The notes: a model not told the origin generated them from the letters alone. 64,000 bases of DNA from Terrisporobacter vanillatitrophus (GCF_051148895.1 NZ_CP154625.1:3782001-3846000); one strand, 5' to 3'; shown: positions 47,487 through 55,816, numbered from the stretch's first letter. Numbers and translations: made by a program.

Positions 47487-47706
47487 CCTCATTATCCCCC
47501 AATTCACCATCAAATTTTAATATATCCCCTATTTCACAGTCTAAATAAAAACAAATTTTGTTTATAGTTTCAAATCTTACACCTTTAGCCTTGCCACTTC
47601 TAAGTATAGAAAGATTAGCTTCCGTAATTCCTATTATTTTGGCAAGTTCTTTAGATGTCATTTGTTTTTTCTTCAATACATCTTCTAAGTGTACTTCTAT
47701 TCCCAT
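47467..47706 (-). CDS. Small XRE-family transcriptional regulator
   Basis: 79-residue DNA-binding protein made almost only of a helix-turn-helix (MTSKELAKIIGITEANLSILRSGKAKGVRFETINKICFYLDCEIGDIL), the compact Cro/CI type seen in B. subtilis YozG-like proteins. RBS AAGGAGG. It sits between a membrane protein (20 bases upstream) and a lipoprotein that overlaps its end. The two palindromes at 48711-48773, in front of the operon, are its likely binding sites (inference). Confidence 0.88.
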   Translation of the reverse strand: MGIEVHLEDVLKKKQMTSKELAKIIGITEANLSILRSGKAKGVRFETINKICFYLDCEIGDILKFDGELGDNEDENSSQ

Positions 47707-47726
47707 TTCTTGCCTCCTTATCTTAA

Positions 47727-48686
47727 CTAAATAATTGTGTTATTATCATCGTATAAACTCTTGCTTTCTTGAAAATATTTACATAATATTATTCCCACAA
47801 AAGCAACTATTAAAGGTATAAATGGCACACTTAAAAACATATTAATATCTCTTATACTAGAAGCTGAAATTAACTGTATACCATTTATAAATAAAGAAGA
47901 TATAACTGATAAATATACTGTTATTTTGCTGTATTCATATATCTTTTTAATTCCTTCTAACACAGCTTCTCCATATTGATTTTCTCTAAAATCATTGATA
48001 AGCTTTATTCCAACAAACATGACTATCATAGACATTATCATTGGAGACACTGATAAAATATATTTTATTATATAGAATAAAAATCCAGAGTTATTTGCTT
48101 TGTTTAAAAGCTCAAACATTCCAAAATAGAAAATTAATATTATATTTGATATTAAAAATAAAACTAAAATTATTTGAAGGCTTTTTAAGGCTTTTTTATT
48201 ATTAGTTTTTTCTTGTGATGATAAGGATTTTGATGATAATAATACAAAATAACTAATTATTATAATATAAAACATCATTGATACAGATAACTTTCCAAAA
48301 CTTATAAAATTTGAACTACCGTATAGTTCATCAGGTAATAGAGAATAAAGCTCCATAGGATTTATAAATTGATATATTACGTAAAATAAATATGCACTTA
48401 TGCCTATTAATATATAATCTATTTCTTTGTTATTTCCTTTTTTATATTTGCACAGATAAATAAATGTAGGTATGAGACAAATTAGCATGTAAATAAGTAA
48501 AGCCACAATATTTCCAATGATTGATGCAAGAGATAATCTTCTAAGACTCTCTCCTATTAAATCAAACGGGTAGTACATAATATAAAGGCTACTTTCTGCT
48601 TTTAAAACAAATAACATTATAAAACTTAATACTAATGATACTATTGATGTTATTGCTAGTATCTTTTTTATATTTAATATATTCAT
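47727..48686 (-). CDS. Polytopic membrane protein of unknown function
   Basis: 319 residues with about eight hydrophobic spans (near 9-28, 48-80, 90-110, 136-152, 168-195, 202-228, 252-275, 285-306). No transporter or enzyme motif is evident. Membrane proteins paired with YozG-like XRE regulators are common in Firmicutes (often DUF2975), but this one is larger and I cannot place it. RBS AAGGGGG precedes the ATG. It is the first gene of the unit controlled by the palindromes at 48711-48773. Confidence 0.72.
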   Translation of the reverse strand: MNILNIKKILAITSIVSLVLSFIMLFVLKAESSLYIMYYPFDLIGESLRRLSLASIIGNIVALLIYMLICLIPTFIYLCKYKKGNNKEIDYILIGISAYLFYVIYQFINPMELYSLLPDELYGSSNFISFGKLSVSMMFYIIIISYFVLLSSKSLSSQEKTNNKKALKSLQIILVLFLISNIILIFYFGMFELLNKANNSGFLFYIIKYILSVSPMIMSMIVMFVGIKLINDFRENQYGEAVLEGIKKIYEYSKITVYLSVISSLFINGIQLISASSIRDINMFLSVPFIPLIVAFVGIILCKYFQESKSLYDDNNTII

Positions 48687-48710
48687 AAATATTTCCCCCT
48701 TATATATTCC

Positions 48711-48773
48711 AATTATTGTAAAACAATAATTATAATATAATAGTAACAGCTTAATTATTGTTTTACAATAATA
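48711..48773. promoter_or_regulatory. Paired palindromic operators upstream of the XRE unit
   Basis: Two near-identical palindromes, AATTATTGT-AAA-ACAATAATT at 48711-48731 and AATTATTGT-TTT-ACAATAATA at 48753-48773, are exactly 42 bp apart. A TATAAT -10 (minus strand) abuts the proximal copy, and the ATG of the membrane protein lies about 25 bases beyond it. Confidence 0.75.
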
Positions 48774-48800
48774 TTGGTAATAATTCTAAGGTAATATAAA

Positions 48801-48833
48801 AATGCACATAGAAAGTATTTTCCCATGTGCATT
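48801..48833 (-). terminator. Terminator of the sigma-ABC exporter operon
   Basis: AATGCACAT/ATGTGCATT stem with a 15-nt loop followed on the minus strand by TTTTATATT, seven bases after the permease stop. Confidence 0.75.
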
Positions 48834-48840
48834 AAATTAA

Positions 48841-49998
48841 TTATATAGTTTGTTTTTTTCCAAAATATTTTATTAAATATATTACAATTGGTATAAATAG
48901 AATTACTAAACTTATTAATACAGTTGAATATAATACGGGTGTTCCAAAAATATTATAAGTACTAGGATTTACAAACATACCAACTACCCTAACAGCCTCT
49001 GCTAAATTTATTTCTCTAAAGATCCTTCCTATAGAATCTATTGGAATAAAATTACCCAAGAACATTGGAACATAGTACAAACCTAAACTTAATAATAGAG
49101 ATATCATGTTGTTCTTTACTAATAATGACATTAGCATAGTTACTAAGGAGTATAATATTGTTCCTATAAAACTTATTCCTAATCCTGCTATATAAAAATC
49201 AATAACTCTCATGTGAAAAGGTGTATTTCTATAATATTTAAACAATTCCAAAGGTTTGTCCCATCCTACAAAATCATATATTAACGCTCCCACCATATAT
49301 ACACTATTTATTATAATAAATATTATTGCTGTAAATATTAAGCCAGTTATCATCTTAGACAAAACCATCTTATTCTTTCCATATTTACAACTTAACATTA
49401 TTTGTGCACTATTACTTTGATATTCATCACTAAATATGGCAGCTAATCCTACTGCTATTAGTGTGGTTATCAAAGTTGCTATCACATTAAAATCCGTAGT
49501 CAATATCCAGCCATGAGAGAAATAAAATTTTGACTCTTCTACATTTTTCACTTTTTCATATATAAAATTAAGGTTCTTATATTCATATGTATCTGTTTTA
49601 TTTTCATTTTTCAACTCATTTATTTCATCTTTCATTTCATTTATTGTATAGTATTTGTTATTTATTATATATGTTGGATCTGTTGCTTTCATTGTATCGT
49701 ATAGATAGTTCATGTAAACAATTTCTTTTTTACTAAGTTTTTCTCCACTACTTTTCTTTTCTTTTAAATCATTTATCATTTTTTCTGCCTTAATCACACT
49801 TTCTTCTGTAATAGCCTTACCTTCGTACTCTTTCATAACGCTATACACATCATCTATATGATCTAACCCTTGATATTTAACATATACACTTTCAGCAACT
49901 ACATTAAAAATTCCAAATAAAATGGTTAATAACAAAGCTATGCGTACTGACTTTTTAGAAAATATTTTATATAACTCAAATTTTATCAAATCTAACAT
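48841..49998 (-). CDS. ABC-2 type exporter permease
   Basis: 385-residue membrane subunit. The first span (LLTILFGIFNVVAESVYV) is followed by a long, charged extracytoplasmic helical loop (about 40-165). Five further spans follow, with the ABC-2 segments IFSDEYQSNSAQIMLSCKYGK and KMITGLIFTAIIFIIINSV. It follows the ATPase by 12 bases and is the last gene of the sigma-factor operon. The substrate is unknown; peptide or lipid-linked antibiotic export or immunity is typical of this arrangement. Confidence 0.88.
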   Translation of the reverse strand: MLDLIKFELYKIFSKKSVRIALLLTILFGIFNVVAESVYVKYQGLDHIDDVYSVMKEYEGKAITEESVIKAEKMINDLKEKKSSGEKLSKKEIVYMNYLYDTMKATDPTYIINNKYYTINEMKDEINELKNENKTDTYEYKNLNFIYEKVKNVEESKFYFSHGWILTTDFNVIATLITTLIAVGLAAIFSDEYQSNSAQIMLSCKYGKNKMVLSKMITGLIFTAIIFIIINSVYMVGALIYDFVGWDKPLELFKYYRNTPFHMRVIDFYIAGLGISFIGTILYSLVTMLMSLLVKNNMISLLLSLGLYYVPMFLGNFIPIDSIGRIFREINLAEAVRVVGMFVNPSTYNIFGTPVLYSTVLISLVILFIPIVIYLIKYFGKKQTI

Positions 49999-50010
49999 TT
50001 CAAAATCCCC

Positions 50011-50892
50011 CTATATACTGACACTTTCATTAAAATAATATAAAAATACATCTTCTAAATTTGGCTCTTCTTCTATGTATTTAAATTTATTTATATTAGG
50101 TTTTTTATCTCCAACTACTCTTACGCTAATGCCACTATTATTTCTTATCATACTAGATATTTTAAACTTATTTTCAACCTCTTCTAAATCACATTCATTA
50201 ACACTTAGTGTGTACACCTTACCTCTAACAGTATCTAAAATATCCTCTAGTGAAGATTTTTCAACTAATTTCCCATCTTTCATAACAAGTACTTCGTTCG
50301 CTATAAACTCTATATCGGAAACTATATGTGTTGATAGTATTACTATTTTTCCTTTAGATAATTGGGCTATTAAGTTTTTAAATCTTATCCTTTCATTTGG
50401 ATCAAGACCTGCCGTAGGTTCATCTAATATAAGTATTTTAGGATCATTTAAAAGAGCTTGTGCAATTCCCAATCTTTGCTTCATACCTCCTGAAAACTTT
50501 CCTATTCTTTTTTTTCTATCTTGTTCTAAATTAACAAATTTTAAAAGTTCATCAATTTTGCTTTTCTCAATATTTTTATCTACACCTTTTAACGCTGCTA
50601 CATAATATAAAAATTTTTCTGCTGTAAAATTTTTATAAAATCCTATATATTGGGGCACATATCCAATTAAGTCTCTATATTCAGCACCTAGCTTACTTTT
50701 ACTTTCTCCATTTACTAAAATATCTCCACTACTTGGACTGGATACGTCTGCAAGTATTCTCATAAGGGTTGTTTTTCCTGAACCATTTGGTCCAAGTAGA
50801 CCATATATTCCACTATTTAAAGTCACGTTAAATTTATCAACAGCTATTTTATCTTTAAATTCTTTACTTATATTCTTTATAACAAGTTCCAT
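50011..50892 (-). CDS. ABC exporter ATP-binding protein
   Basis: 293-residue ATPase subunit of an ABC-2 exporter. Walker A GLLGPNGSGKTTLMRIL near 31-47, Q loop YVPQYIGFY, signature FSGGMKQRLGIAQALL near 133-148, Walker B LILDEPTAGLDP, and H loop LSTHIVSDIEF are all intact. The last 80 residues form the C-terminal extension seen in CcmA/BcrA-like exporters. RBS AGGGGGATT. It lies between a membrane protein and the permease. Confidence 0.94.
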   Translation of the reverse strand: MELVIKNISKEFKDKIAVDKFNVTLNSGIYGLLGPNGSGKTTLMRILADVSSPSSGDILVNGESKSKLGAEYRDLIGYVPQYIGFYKNFTAEKFLYYVAALKGVDKNIEKSKIDELLKFVNLEQDRKKRIGKFSGGMKQRLGIAQALLNDPKILILDEPTAGLDPNERIRFKNLIAQLSKGKIVILSTHIVSDIEFIANEVLVMKDGKLVEKSSLEDILDTVRGKVYTLSVNECDLEEVENKFKISSMIRNNSGISVRVVGDKKPNINKFKYIEEEPNLEDVFLYYFNESVSI

Positions 50893-50901
50893 AAAATCCC
50901 C

Positions 50902-51750
50902 CTAAAAATCAAATGTTTTAGTATCTATACTATTAATACTTTTCTTATAAAATAATTTCATTGATACTAATGTAAATATTACTGATATACCTAAAATCAT
51001 AAATGTATTAATATGAGTTATATCTGCTATTGTTTCATACACGTTAATGCTCATTGCACCTAAAATCCATATTGATATACATAAAGCAATACTATTTATA
51101 CCTCTGTAGAAAGAAGTAATAATTAAAGATACTGCTCCTACTAAGAATATAGGAATTAACCATATGCTAATCATTTTTAGTAAATTTATTTGTGAGTAAG
51201 CATTATTTAAAATAAGACTCATCACGATGCTTATCAATACAGAAACTACATTTATAATTATTAACCTTGAGAATACAATTTCTCTTAAAGAATATTTATA
51301 GCTAAGCTCCAACTCCCACACATTTTCTTCTCTTCCTTTTATTATTTCAAATATTCCAATCAAGATTGGTATAGGTGCAATTATAGCTGCACTTAAATAT
51401 ATACTTAAATTTAATCTTATTGTAGTAACAGTTCCTACAAGAATCAGTAATAAGGATGCTATAAAATATACTTTACTGATTAAGTTAAACTGAAATTTGA
51501 CTAAGCTTATATTTTCTTTTATTCTATCTACAAGATACTCCTGTACTTTAACATATTGCACTTCTTCTTTTGGCATATACGATTTTAATATATCAATTGT
51601 TGAATCTATTTTTTCTTCATCAACCTTACTTACTACATATTTATCCAGAAAATCTTCTATATCCGTTAAATCTGCTTCCAATAATTCTTCAAATTGTTCA
51701 TCTTTTATATTTTCACATCTTAGGTTGTGAATGTTTAGATTTTTCTTCAC
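50902..51750 (-). CDS. Membrane protein linked to the ECF sigma factor (candidate anti-sigma/permease)
   Basis: 282 residues from the GTG at 51750, for which GGAGG lies six bases upstream inside the sigma gene. The first 95 residues are soluble and acidic (KDEQFEELLEADLTDIEDFL), as in membrane anti-sigma factors. Six hydrophobic spans follow, with a cytoplasmic stretch ENVWELELSYKYSLREI that recalls ABC-2 permeases. Its reading frame overlaps the sigma gene by 38 bases, which argues for coupled synthesis of a partner. It could therefore be an anti-sigma factor or a second exporter subunit; the sequence alone does not decide. Confidence 0.72.
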   Translation of the reverse strand: MKKNLNIHNLRCENIKDEQFEELLEADLTDIEDFLDKYVVSKVDEEKIDSTIDILKSYMPKEEVQYVKVQEYLVDRIKENISLVKFQFNLISKVYFIASLLLILVGTVTTIRLNLSIYLSAAIIAPIPILIGIFEIIKGREENVWELELSYKYSLREIVFSRLIIINVVSVLISIVMSLILNNAYSQINLLKMISIWLIPIFLVGAVSLIITSFYRGINSIALCISIWILGAMSINVYETIADITHINTFMILGISVIFTLVSMKLFYKKSINSIDTKTFDF

Positions 51751-52297
51751 ATATATCACCTCCAAGTAATTTTTTAAGGTTTTTGATTCCATTGTAAAGC
51801 CTTGATTTTATTGTGTTTTCATTATCTCCAGTTATAGTGCTTATCTCTTTTATTTTTAAATCATTATAGTACTTTAATAAAATAGCTTCTCTCTGAAGTT
51901 TTGGTAGATTTTCAACAGCTTCTTTTATTTTTATTACTTCTTCTTTTTTAGAAATTATATCAATTACATTGGATTTATCTTCTATTTGATGATTTTCTAT
52001 ATCACAATTTTCACTTCTTTGTTTATATGTTTTGCTTTTAAAATAGTCTTTTGTTGTATTTATTGCTATTTTTAATAACCAGTTTTTAAATTTCCCACTC
52101 TCTAAATTATATTTATTTATGTTTTTCATCATTTTTATAAATACTTCCTGGGTTATGTCATAGGATATATTGTAATCATTTGTGGTTCTGTATATATAAC
52201 TATGTACAAGGTCATAATGTCTCTTAACTAGTATTTCCATAGCACTTTCATTGCCTTTTAATATTTGTCTTATTAATTTTTCATCTGTTTGAGCCAA
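51713..52297 (-). CDS. ECF-type RNA polymerase sigma factor
   Basis: 194 residues from a TTG at 52297 with AAAGGAGG eight bases upstream. Region 2 (AMEILVKRHYDLVHSYIYRTTND, YDITQEVFIKMMKNINKY, FKNWLLKIAINTTKDYFKSK) and region 4 (LPKLQREAILLKYYNDLKIKEISTITGDNENTIKSRLYNGIKNLKKLL) are both complete, with no region 3, as in extracytoplasmic-function sigma factors. First gene of a four-gene unit with an ABC exporter. It probably drives its own operon in response to an envelope signal (inference). Confidence 0.92.
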   Translation of the reverse strand: MAQTDEKLIRQILKGNESAMEILVKRHYDLVHSYIYRTTNDYNISYDITQEVFIKMMKNINKYNLESGKFKNWLLKIAINTTKDYFKSKTYKQRSENCDIENHQIEDKSNVIDIISKKEEVIKIKEAVENLPKLQREAILLKYYNDLKIKEISTITGDNENTIKSRLYNGIKNLKKLLGGDICEEKSKHSQPKM

Positions 52298-52590
52298 ATC
52301 ATCATCCTCCTTTCACTTATATAACGAGTTGTTTTTATAAAAGGTTTTATTTTTTCTAAAATATATTTAAATTTCTATTTATTATTTTACTATAACAATC
52401 TTAGAAAAAACGAAATATTAAACTTGTATAAAACAAAAAGAGTTAACTATTATAGGCTAAATACTATTTGTACTTATTCTATAATGGTTAACTCCTTTCT
52501 AATAATATGTTTATTATAATATGACTGTATAATTTTTAATTATTTTTCTATCTTTTAAGGTAGTAACATTTTTGTTACCCCCTCTACCAT
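52298..52590. other. Spacer upstream of the ECF sigma gene
   Basis: AT-rich stretch with the hairpin at 52440-52494 and no gene. The sigma promoter should lie here, but I cannot pick a convincing -35/-10 pair. Confidence 0.6.
52440..52494 (-). terminator. Terminator after the LytTR/ABC remnant
   Basis: 16-bp stem (GAGTTAACTATTATAG against CTATAATGGTTAACTC, one G-T) with a 23-nt loop, followed by TTTTTGTTTT on the minus strand. Confidence 0.7.
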
Positions 52591-52960
52591 TTATATAATT
52601 CTACCATCACTAATATTTATAATATTATCTGCACTATTAGCAATTTCATTATTATGAGTTATCATAACTAATGTCTGTTTATATTTATCTACACAAAATT
52701 TTAGTAATTCCATTACTTCATCTGTAGTTTTGCTATCTAGATTTCCAGTAGGCTCATCTGCAAATATTATTGAAGAGTAATATACTTTTACCTGATCTAC
52801 TTTGTTCAACTATAGCTATAAGTTTGCCAGTTTGCACTTCTTCTTTATTTTCTAGTATAGCAACATATTGTTTTATACTTTTTACGTGTTCTAAGTTTAC
52901 TAGATAGCTTTTATGAAAACCTACAACAATTTATTTCTTTTTCAATATTATTCATTGTAC
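52591..52960 (-). pseudogene. Mosaic remnant: LytTR regulator fused to a deleted ABC ATPase
   Basis: Read 5' to 3' on the minus strand, this holds a LytTR DNA-binding end (FHKSYLVNLEHVKSIKQYVA, with a frameshift just before FHK), then a Walker A region (TGKLIAIVEQSRSGKSILL). Next, after a frame change and loss of about 110 codons, comes the Walker B/D-loop/H-loop end of a MacB/BceA-like ATPase (FADEPTGNLDSKT, VMITHNNEIA, final ISDGRII). It is the wreck of a LytTR-regulated ABC transporter locus. The last 72 codons remain open but make no functional protein. Confidence 0.82.
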
Positions 52961-53054
52961 CTTTTATTTTATAAATTAATATATAATCCTTTATTCGACC
53001 ACATTTTTAAGTATATAACATTTTTGTTAGTACATTGATAATATAAAAAATAAA

Positions 53055-53108
53055 GAGCTAACTATCGAGTCAACATACTTTTCGTATATTTCCAGCAATA
53101 GTTAACTC
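53055..53108 (-). terminator. Terminator after the AlbA/RecG-like pseudogene
   Basis: 11-bp stem (GAGCTAACTAT against ATAGTTAACTC, one mismatch) with a long loop, followed by TTTATTTTTT on the minus strand. Related in its stem to the hairpins at 52440 and 55874. Confidence 0.65.
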
Positions 53109-53129
53109 ATTATATTTCTGTAGTCATAT

Positions 53130-53936
53130 CTAACTATAATATTTCTGTCTAGGACTTCTTGGCTTTTCTGGTATAGTCAACTTTATCTTATCACTATCTA
53201 TTAAAGGTTGTAATATATTTTTCATAAAATGCTTCCTATCCTTTAATCCTAAAAATTCCAATATTTCATTTTTAGATTTTGCTTCTTTACAAAACTCAAT
53301 AATTTTAACTTCCCTCTCTTTAGCTTGTAGGGTAGCTTGTGGGGTAATTGGTATTATTATTTTAAATATATCCTCTTCTATTAATTCTGGCTCTTATCCT
53401 GAATAAAATTTACTATACTTATATATATTTCTCACACCAGAACCCAACTCGTCAACCCATCCAATTTCTTTAAATACTCTTGCAATAATAGGATTTTTAG
53501 GAAATGGTGAAAAATTATCTGGATTAATATGTCCATAATGATGTGGCTTATTACTATTTTCTGTTACTACTCTATCATTTTCTATAATTAATTTAGCTGG
53601 ATAAGGATTTGTGTACTCACGATGTATTAGTATATTTGAAATTACTTCCCTAAATATATGATTTCTAAGACTAATCCTTTGATCTTTTCCAAGTAGTAAT
53701 ACTGCTGCAAGTGTAAATCCTTCTTTTCTACTTTGATAATCTTTTAAATATAATCCTGCACTTCTAAGTAACTCAAAGTCATCCATATCTTGCCATGGGT
53801 GATTTACTTTCTGATTACTTGCTAATTTTCTTATTCTCTTTATTAAATCAAGCCTTAAGTCGTCTATAGTTATAGCACTATATGTTTTATTTTCTGAATA
53901 TGTTCTTTGCTTTCTAGCATAAAGTTCTACTACCAA
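53130..53936 (-). pseudogene. AlbA/RecG-like ATP-binding regulator, truncated and nonsense-mutated
   Basis: The 180-codon frame 53936-53394 encodes the middle of an AAA_4/AlbA_2-type putative DNA-binding or RecG-related protein (HATPase-like segment: FREVISNILIHREYTNPYPAKLIIENDRVV, PKNPIIARVFKEIGWVDELGSGVRNIYKY). The same frame continues past one TAA at 53394 through PELIEEDIFKIIIPITPQAT and a winged-helix-like end (KNEILEFLGLKDRKHF) to a stop at 53130. A single C-to-T change of a Gln codon would explain the break. The N-terminal Schlafen/AlbA domain is missing upstream of 53936. Confidence 0.8.
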
Positions 53937-54076
53937 ATTTGTATTACTTGAAATATGATTTTACTACTTGTTTTTTAGTTCGTAATTATATTTTGTCATG
54001 CAAAGCACCCCAATCGTTAGATTTTGGTCCAACAATGGTGGATACACTACAAAGTTAATAGCTACTTTTTTTATAA
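53937..54076. other. Short spacer with an unassigned coding fragment
   Basis: On the minus strand a short stretch could read STIVGPKSNDWGALHDKI before a stop, which looks coding but which I cannot place. No gene is called. Confidence 0.35.
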
Positions 54077-55009
54077 TTAAGCTTCATTAGATTTGTTCAT
54101 ATTTTTTATGATATACGAGATACTATTACATATATTGGAAATTTGTTCTAAATCAAGAGATTCTAACTGTGTTTTTCTACTTTCATTAAATGAAAGTTCT
54201 AAATTTATATTTTCATTAACTAATGTTACCGATGGTATTCCTTCCATATAGAATGGTATAGCATCCGTACCACCTTCTAAATGATTTTTTAATATTACTG
54301 ATTTAATATTGTATTTACTTAGCATATTTTGAATTATATTTTCTTTTTTTATTTTCTTTTGATAAGGGAACTCATAAACCCACATTATTATCTCGCCTGA
54401 ATTTTTAACTCCTATCATATCAAAATTTATACATCCAATAGTATTATTTTTTTCTTGTTGACTCAAGTGATTCACAAAAAAATCAGAGCCAACTAACCCA
54501 CTTTCTTCTGCTCCAAAAAAAATAGGTATTATATTACAATCATTTGAATCTTTCAATAATCTAGATAGTTCTAAAACAGCAGATACCCCAGTAGAATTAT
54601 CAATTACTCCATTTGTTATTTTTATACTATCATAATGGGCAGTTAGATAAATATTTTTTTTATTCGATTTATATTTCTTATTTTTAGCAATTACATTCTT
54701 AGATTTTACAGGAAGTTCTTTTGAATAAATATTGTCATATACATTAAATTCTTGAAAGCTTACTATATATCCGTATTCTTCTAATTTATCTTTTAAATAC
54801 TTACATGTAATAGTTTCACCTTCAGAGCCTACACATCTATTATATGAAGTTATATAGTCTATAGTTGAATATATATTTTCTTTATTAGCATATTGTGTGG
54901 ATTCGCTTTTTTTTACAAATTCTTGAGCATTTGAATTAAGGTATATTGATACAAAAATAAAAAAACAAGAAAAAACTATGGTAAAAAGTTTAAGTTTTAA
55001 ATTAACCAT
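54077..55009 (-). CDS. Secreted or membrane-anchored M28-family peptidase-like protein
   Basis: 310 residues with an N-terminal signal or anchor segment (LFTIVFSCFFIFVSIYL). The M28 zinc-aminopeptidase motifs are H125-x-D127 (TAHYDS), bridging D137 (IDNSTG), catalytic E168/E169 (GAEESG) and D197 (NFDMIG). The last zinc-ligand region, usually YHTPxD in this family, reads FNESRKTQ here, so Asn275 stands where His is expected and activity is doubtful. RBS AGGAGG lies 11 bases before the ATG, and a 58-bp perfect palindrome abuts that RBS. Neighbouring upstream gene is a frameshifted secreted SH3 protein. Confidence 0.85.
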   Translation of the reverse strand: MVNLKLKLFTIVFSCFFIFVSIYLNSNAQEFVKKSESTQYANKENIYSTIDYITSYNRCVGSEGETITCKYLKDKLEEYGYIVSFQEFNVYDNIYSKELPVKSKNVIAKNKKYKSNKKNIYLTAHYDSIKITNGVIDNSTGVSAVLELSRLLKDSNDCNIIPIFFGAEESGLVGSDFFVNHLSQQEKNNTIGCINFDMIGVKNSGEIIMWVYEFPYQKKIKKENIIQNMLSKYNIKSVILKNHLEGGTDAIPFYMEGIPSVTLVNENINLELSFNESRKTQLESLDLEQISNICNSISYIIKNMNKSNEA

Positions 55010-55026
55010 TACAGATAATACCTCCT

Positions 55027-55084
55027 AAGAATAATAGAAAAAAAGGCTTTTAAATATTTAAAAGCCTTTTTTTCTATTATTCTT
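55027..55084. terminator. Loop-less 58-bp perfect palindrome (terminator-like) upstream of the M28 gene
   Basis: Two 29-bp arms meet with no spacer (centre between 55055 and 55056); the arm contains seven A, then GGC. It is followed by T-rich sequence on both sides of the stem core, so it can terminate transcription from the SH3 pseudogene. The outer arm touches the M28 ribosome-binding site. Confidence 0.7.
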
Positions 55085-55126
55085 TACATTTACATGTATT
55101 TTATTCTCAATAAAATTCTATATAGG

Positions 55127-55470
55127 CTAACTTACATAATCAAGAACTACCCAACCATCTTTTCCGTTATAAGTAATGGATTGCCAAAAATATCCGTTGG
55201 CATGTCTTATAACTCCTGTTTTATGTACCATAGTACCTTTATTTAATGTTGCTATAACTGCATACGAAGTTCCAGGCCCTTTTCTCATTCTAACCCCATT
55301 TGCATTTATAAATGCTGTGACCGTTTTGCTTCAACATTTGATGTACTCAAATTATTTTCAAGCGATAAATTAGCAATGTCATCTGTTTTTGAATCAGCAA
55401 AAGCACTTAAGCTTGATGATGTTATTAATAAGGTAGTTACTAATATAGAACAATATTTCTTTAGTCTCAT
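55127..55470 (-). pseudogene. Frameshifted secreted SH3-domain (SH3b) protein
   Basis: The minus strand starts with a signal peptide (MRLKKYCSILVTTLLITSSS, then LSAFA) and a short linker. Near 55324 one base is missing in an AAAA run; in the next frame a complete bacterial SH3 domain follows (VTAFINANGVRMRKGPG, VIATLNKGTMV, YFWQSITYNGKDGWVVLDYV) to a stop at 55127. RBS GGGGG precedes the ATG at 55470. SH3b proteins bind cell wall. The rest is intact, so the break is recent or could be a sequencing error. Confidence 0.82.
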
Positions 55471-55748
55471 AAAAATTACCCCCATTTTAAATATTTATCT
55501 TTTGTTTGTGTATGTTAATATCCTTGTAAAAGAATTTTTTCTGTTAATTAAATTATAGACAATCTTATGACTAAATTGTGAAAATTTCAAAACAAAAATT
55601 AATATATATTATTTGTATTTTTATCAAAATTAGATTAATTTTCACATTTTTATTAAATAAAAAATGCATAAGTTATATTTAAAACAAAATAAATTGTTTA
55701 TTAGACTTTCCCTATAAATTTTAACTATCTCCTAAGAAATTTTAGCAA

Positions 55749-55773
55749 AAGTTGACATACAGTGTTAACTTTC
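55749..55773. promoter_or_regulatory. Orphan inverted repeat resembling a regulator binding site
   Basis: AAAGTTGACA-n5-TGTTAACTTT, nine of ten positions paired. The spacing and sequence recall operator sites of MerR- or TetR-type regulators, but no regulator gene is nearby. Confidence 0.4.
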
Positions 55774-55790
55774 GTACGCCTGGTCATCAT

Positions 55791-55816
55791 AGTCAAGTCA
55801 TTGAAATGACTTGACT
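55791..55816. repeat. Perfect 12-bp inverted repeat
   Basis: AGTCAAGTCATT-GA-AATGACTTGACT, with no T-run after it, so it is unlikely to be a terminator. Possible dyad operator or remnant of a mobile-element end. Confidence 0.5.

Noticed and set aside
55471..55748. Possible riboswitch in the leader of the SH3 gene
   Set aside because: I could not find the conserved core of any riboswitch class I know; the stretch is simply AT-rich.
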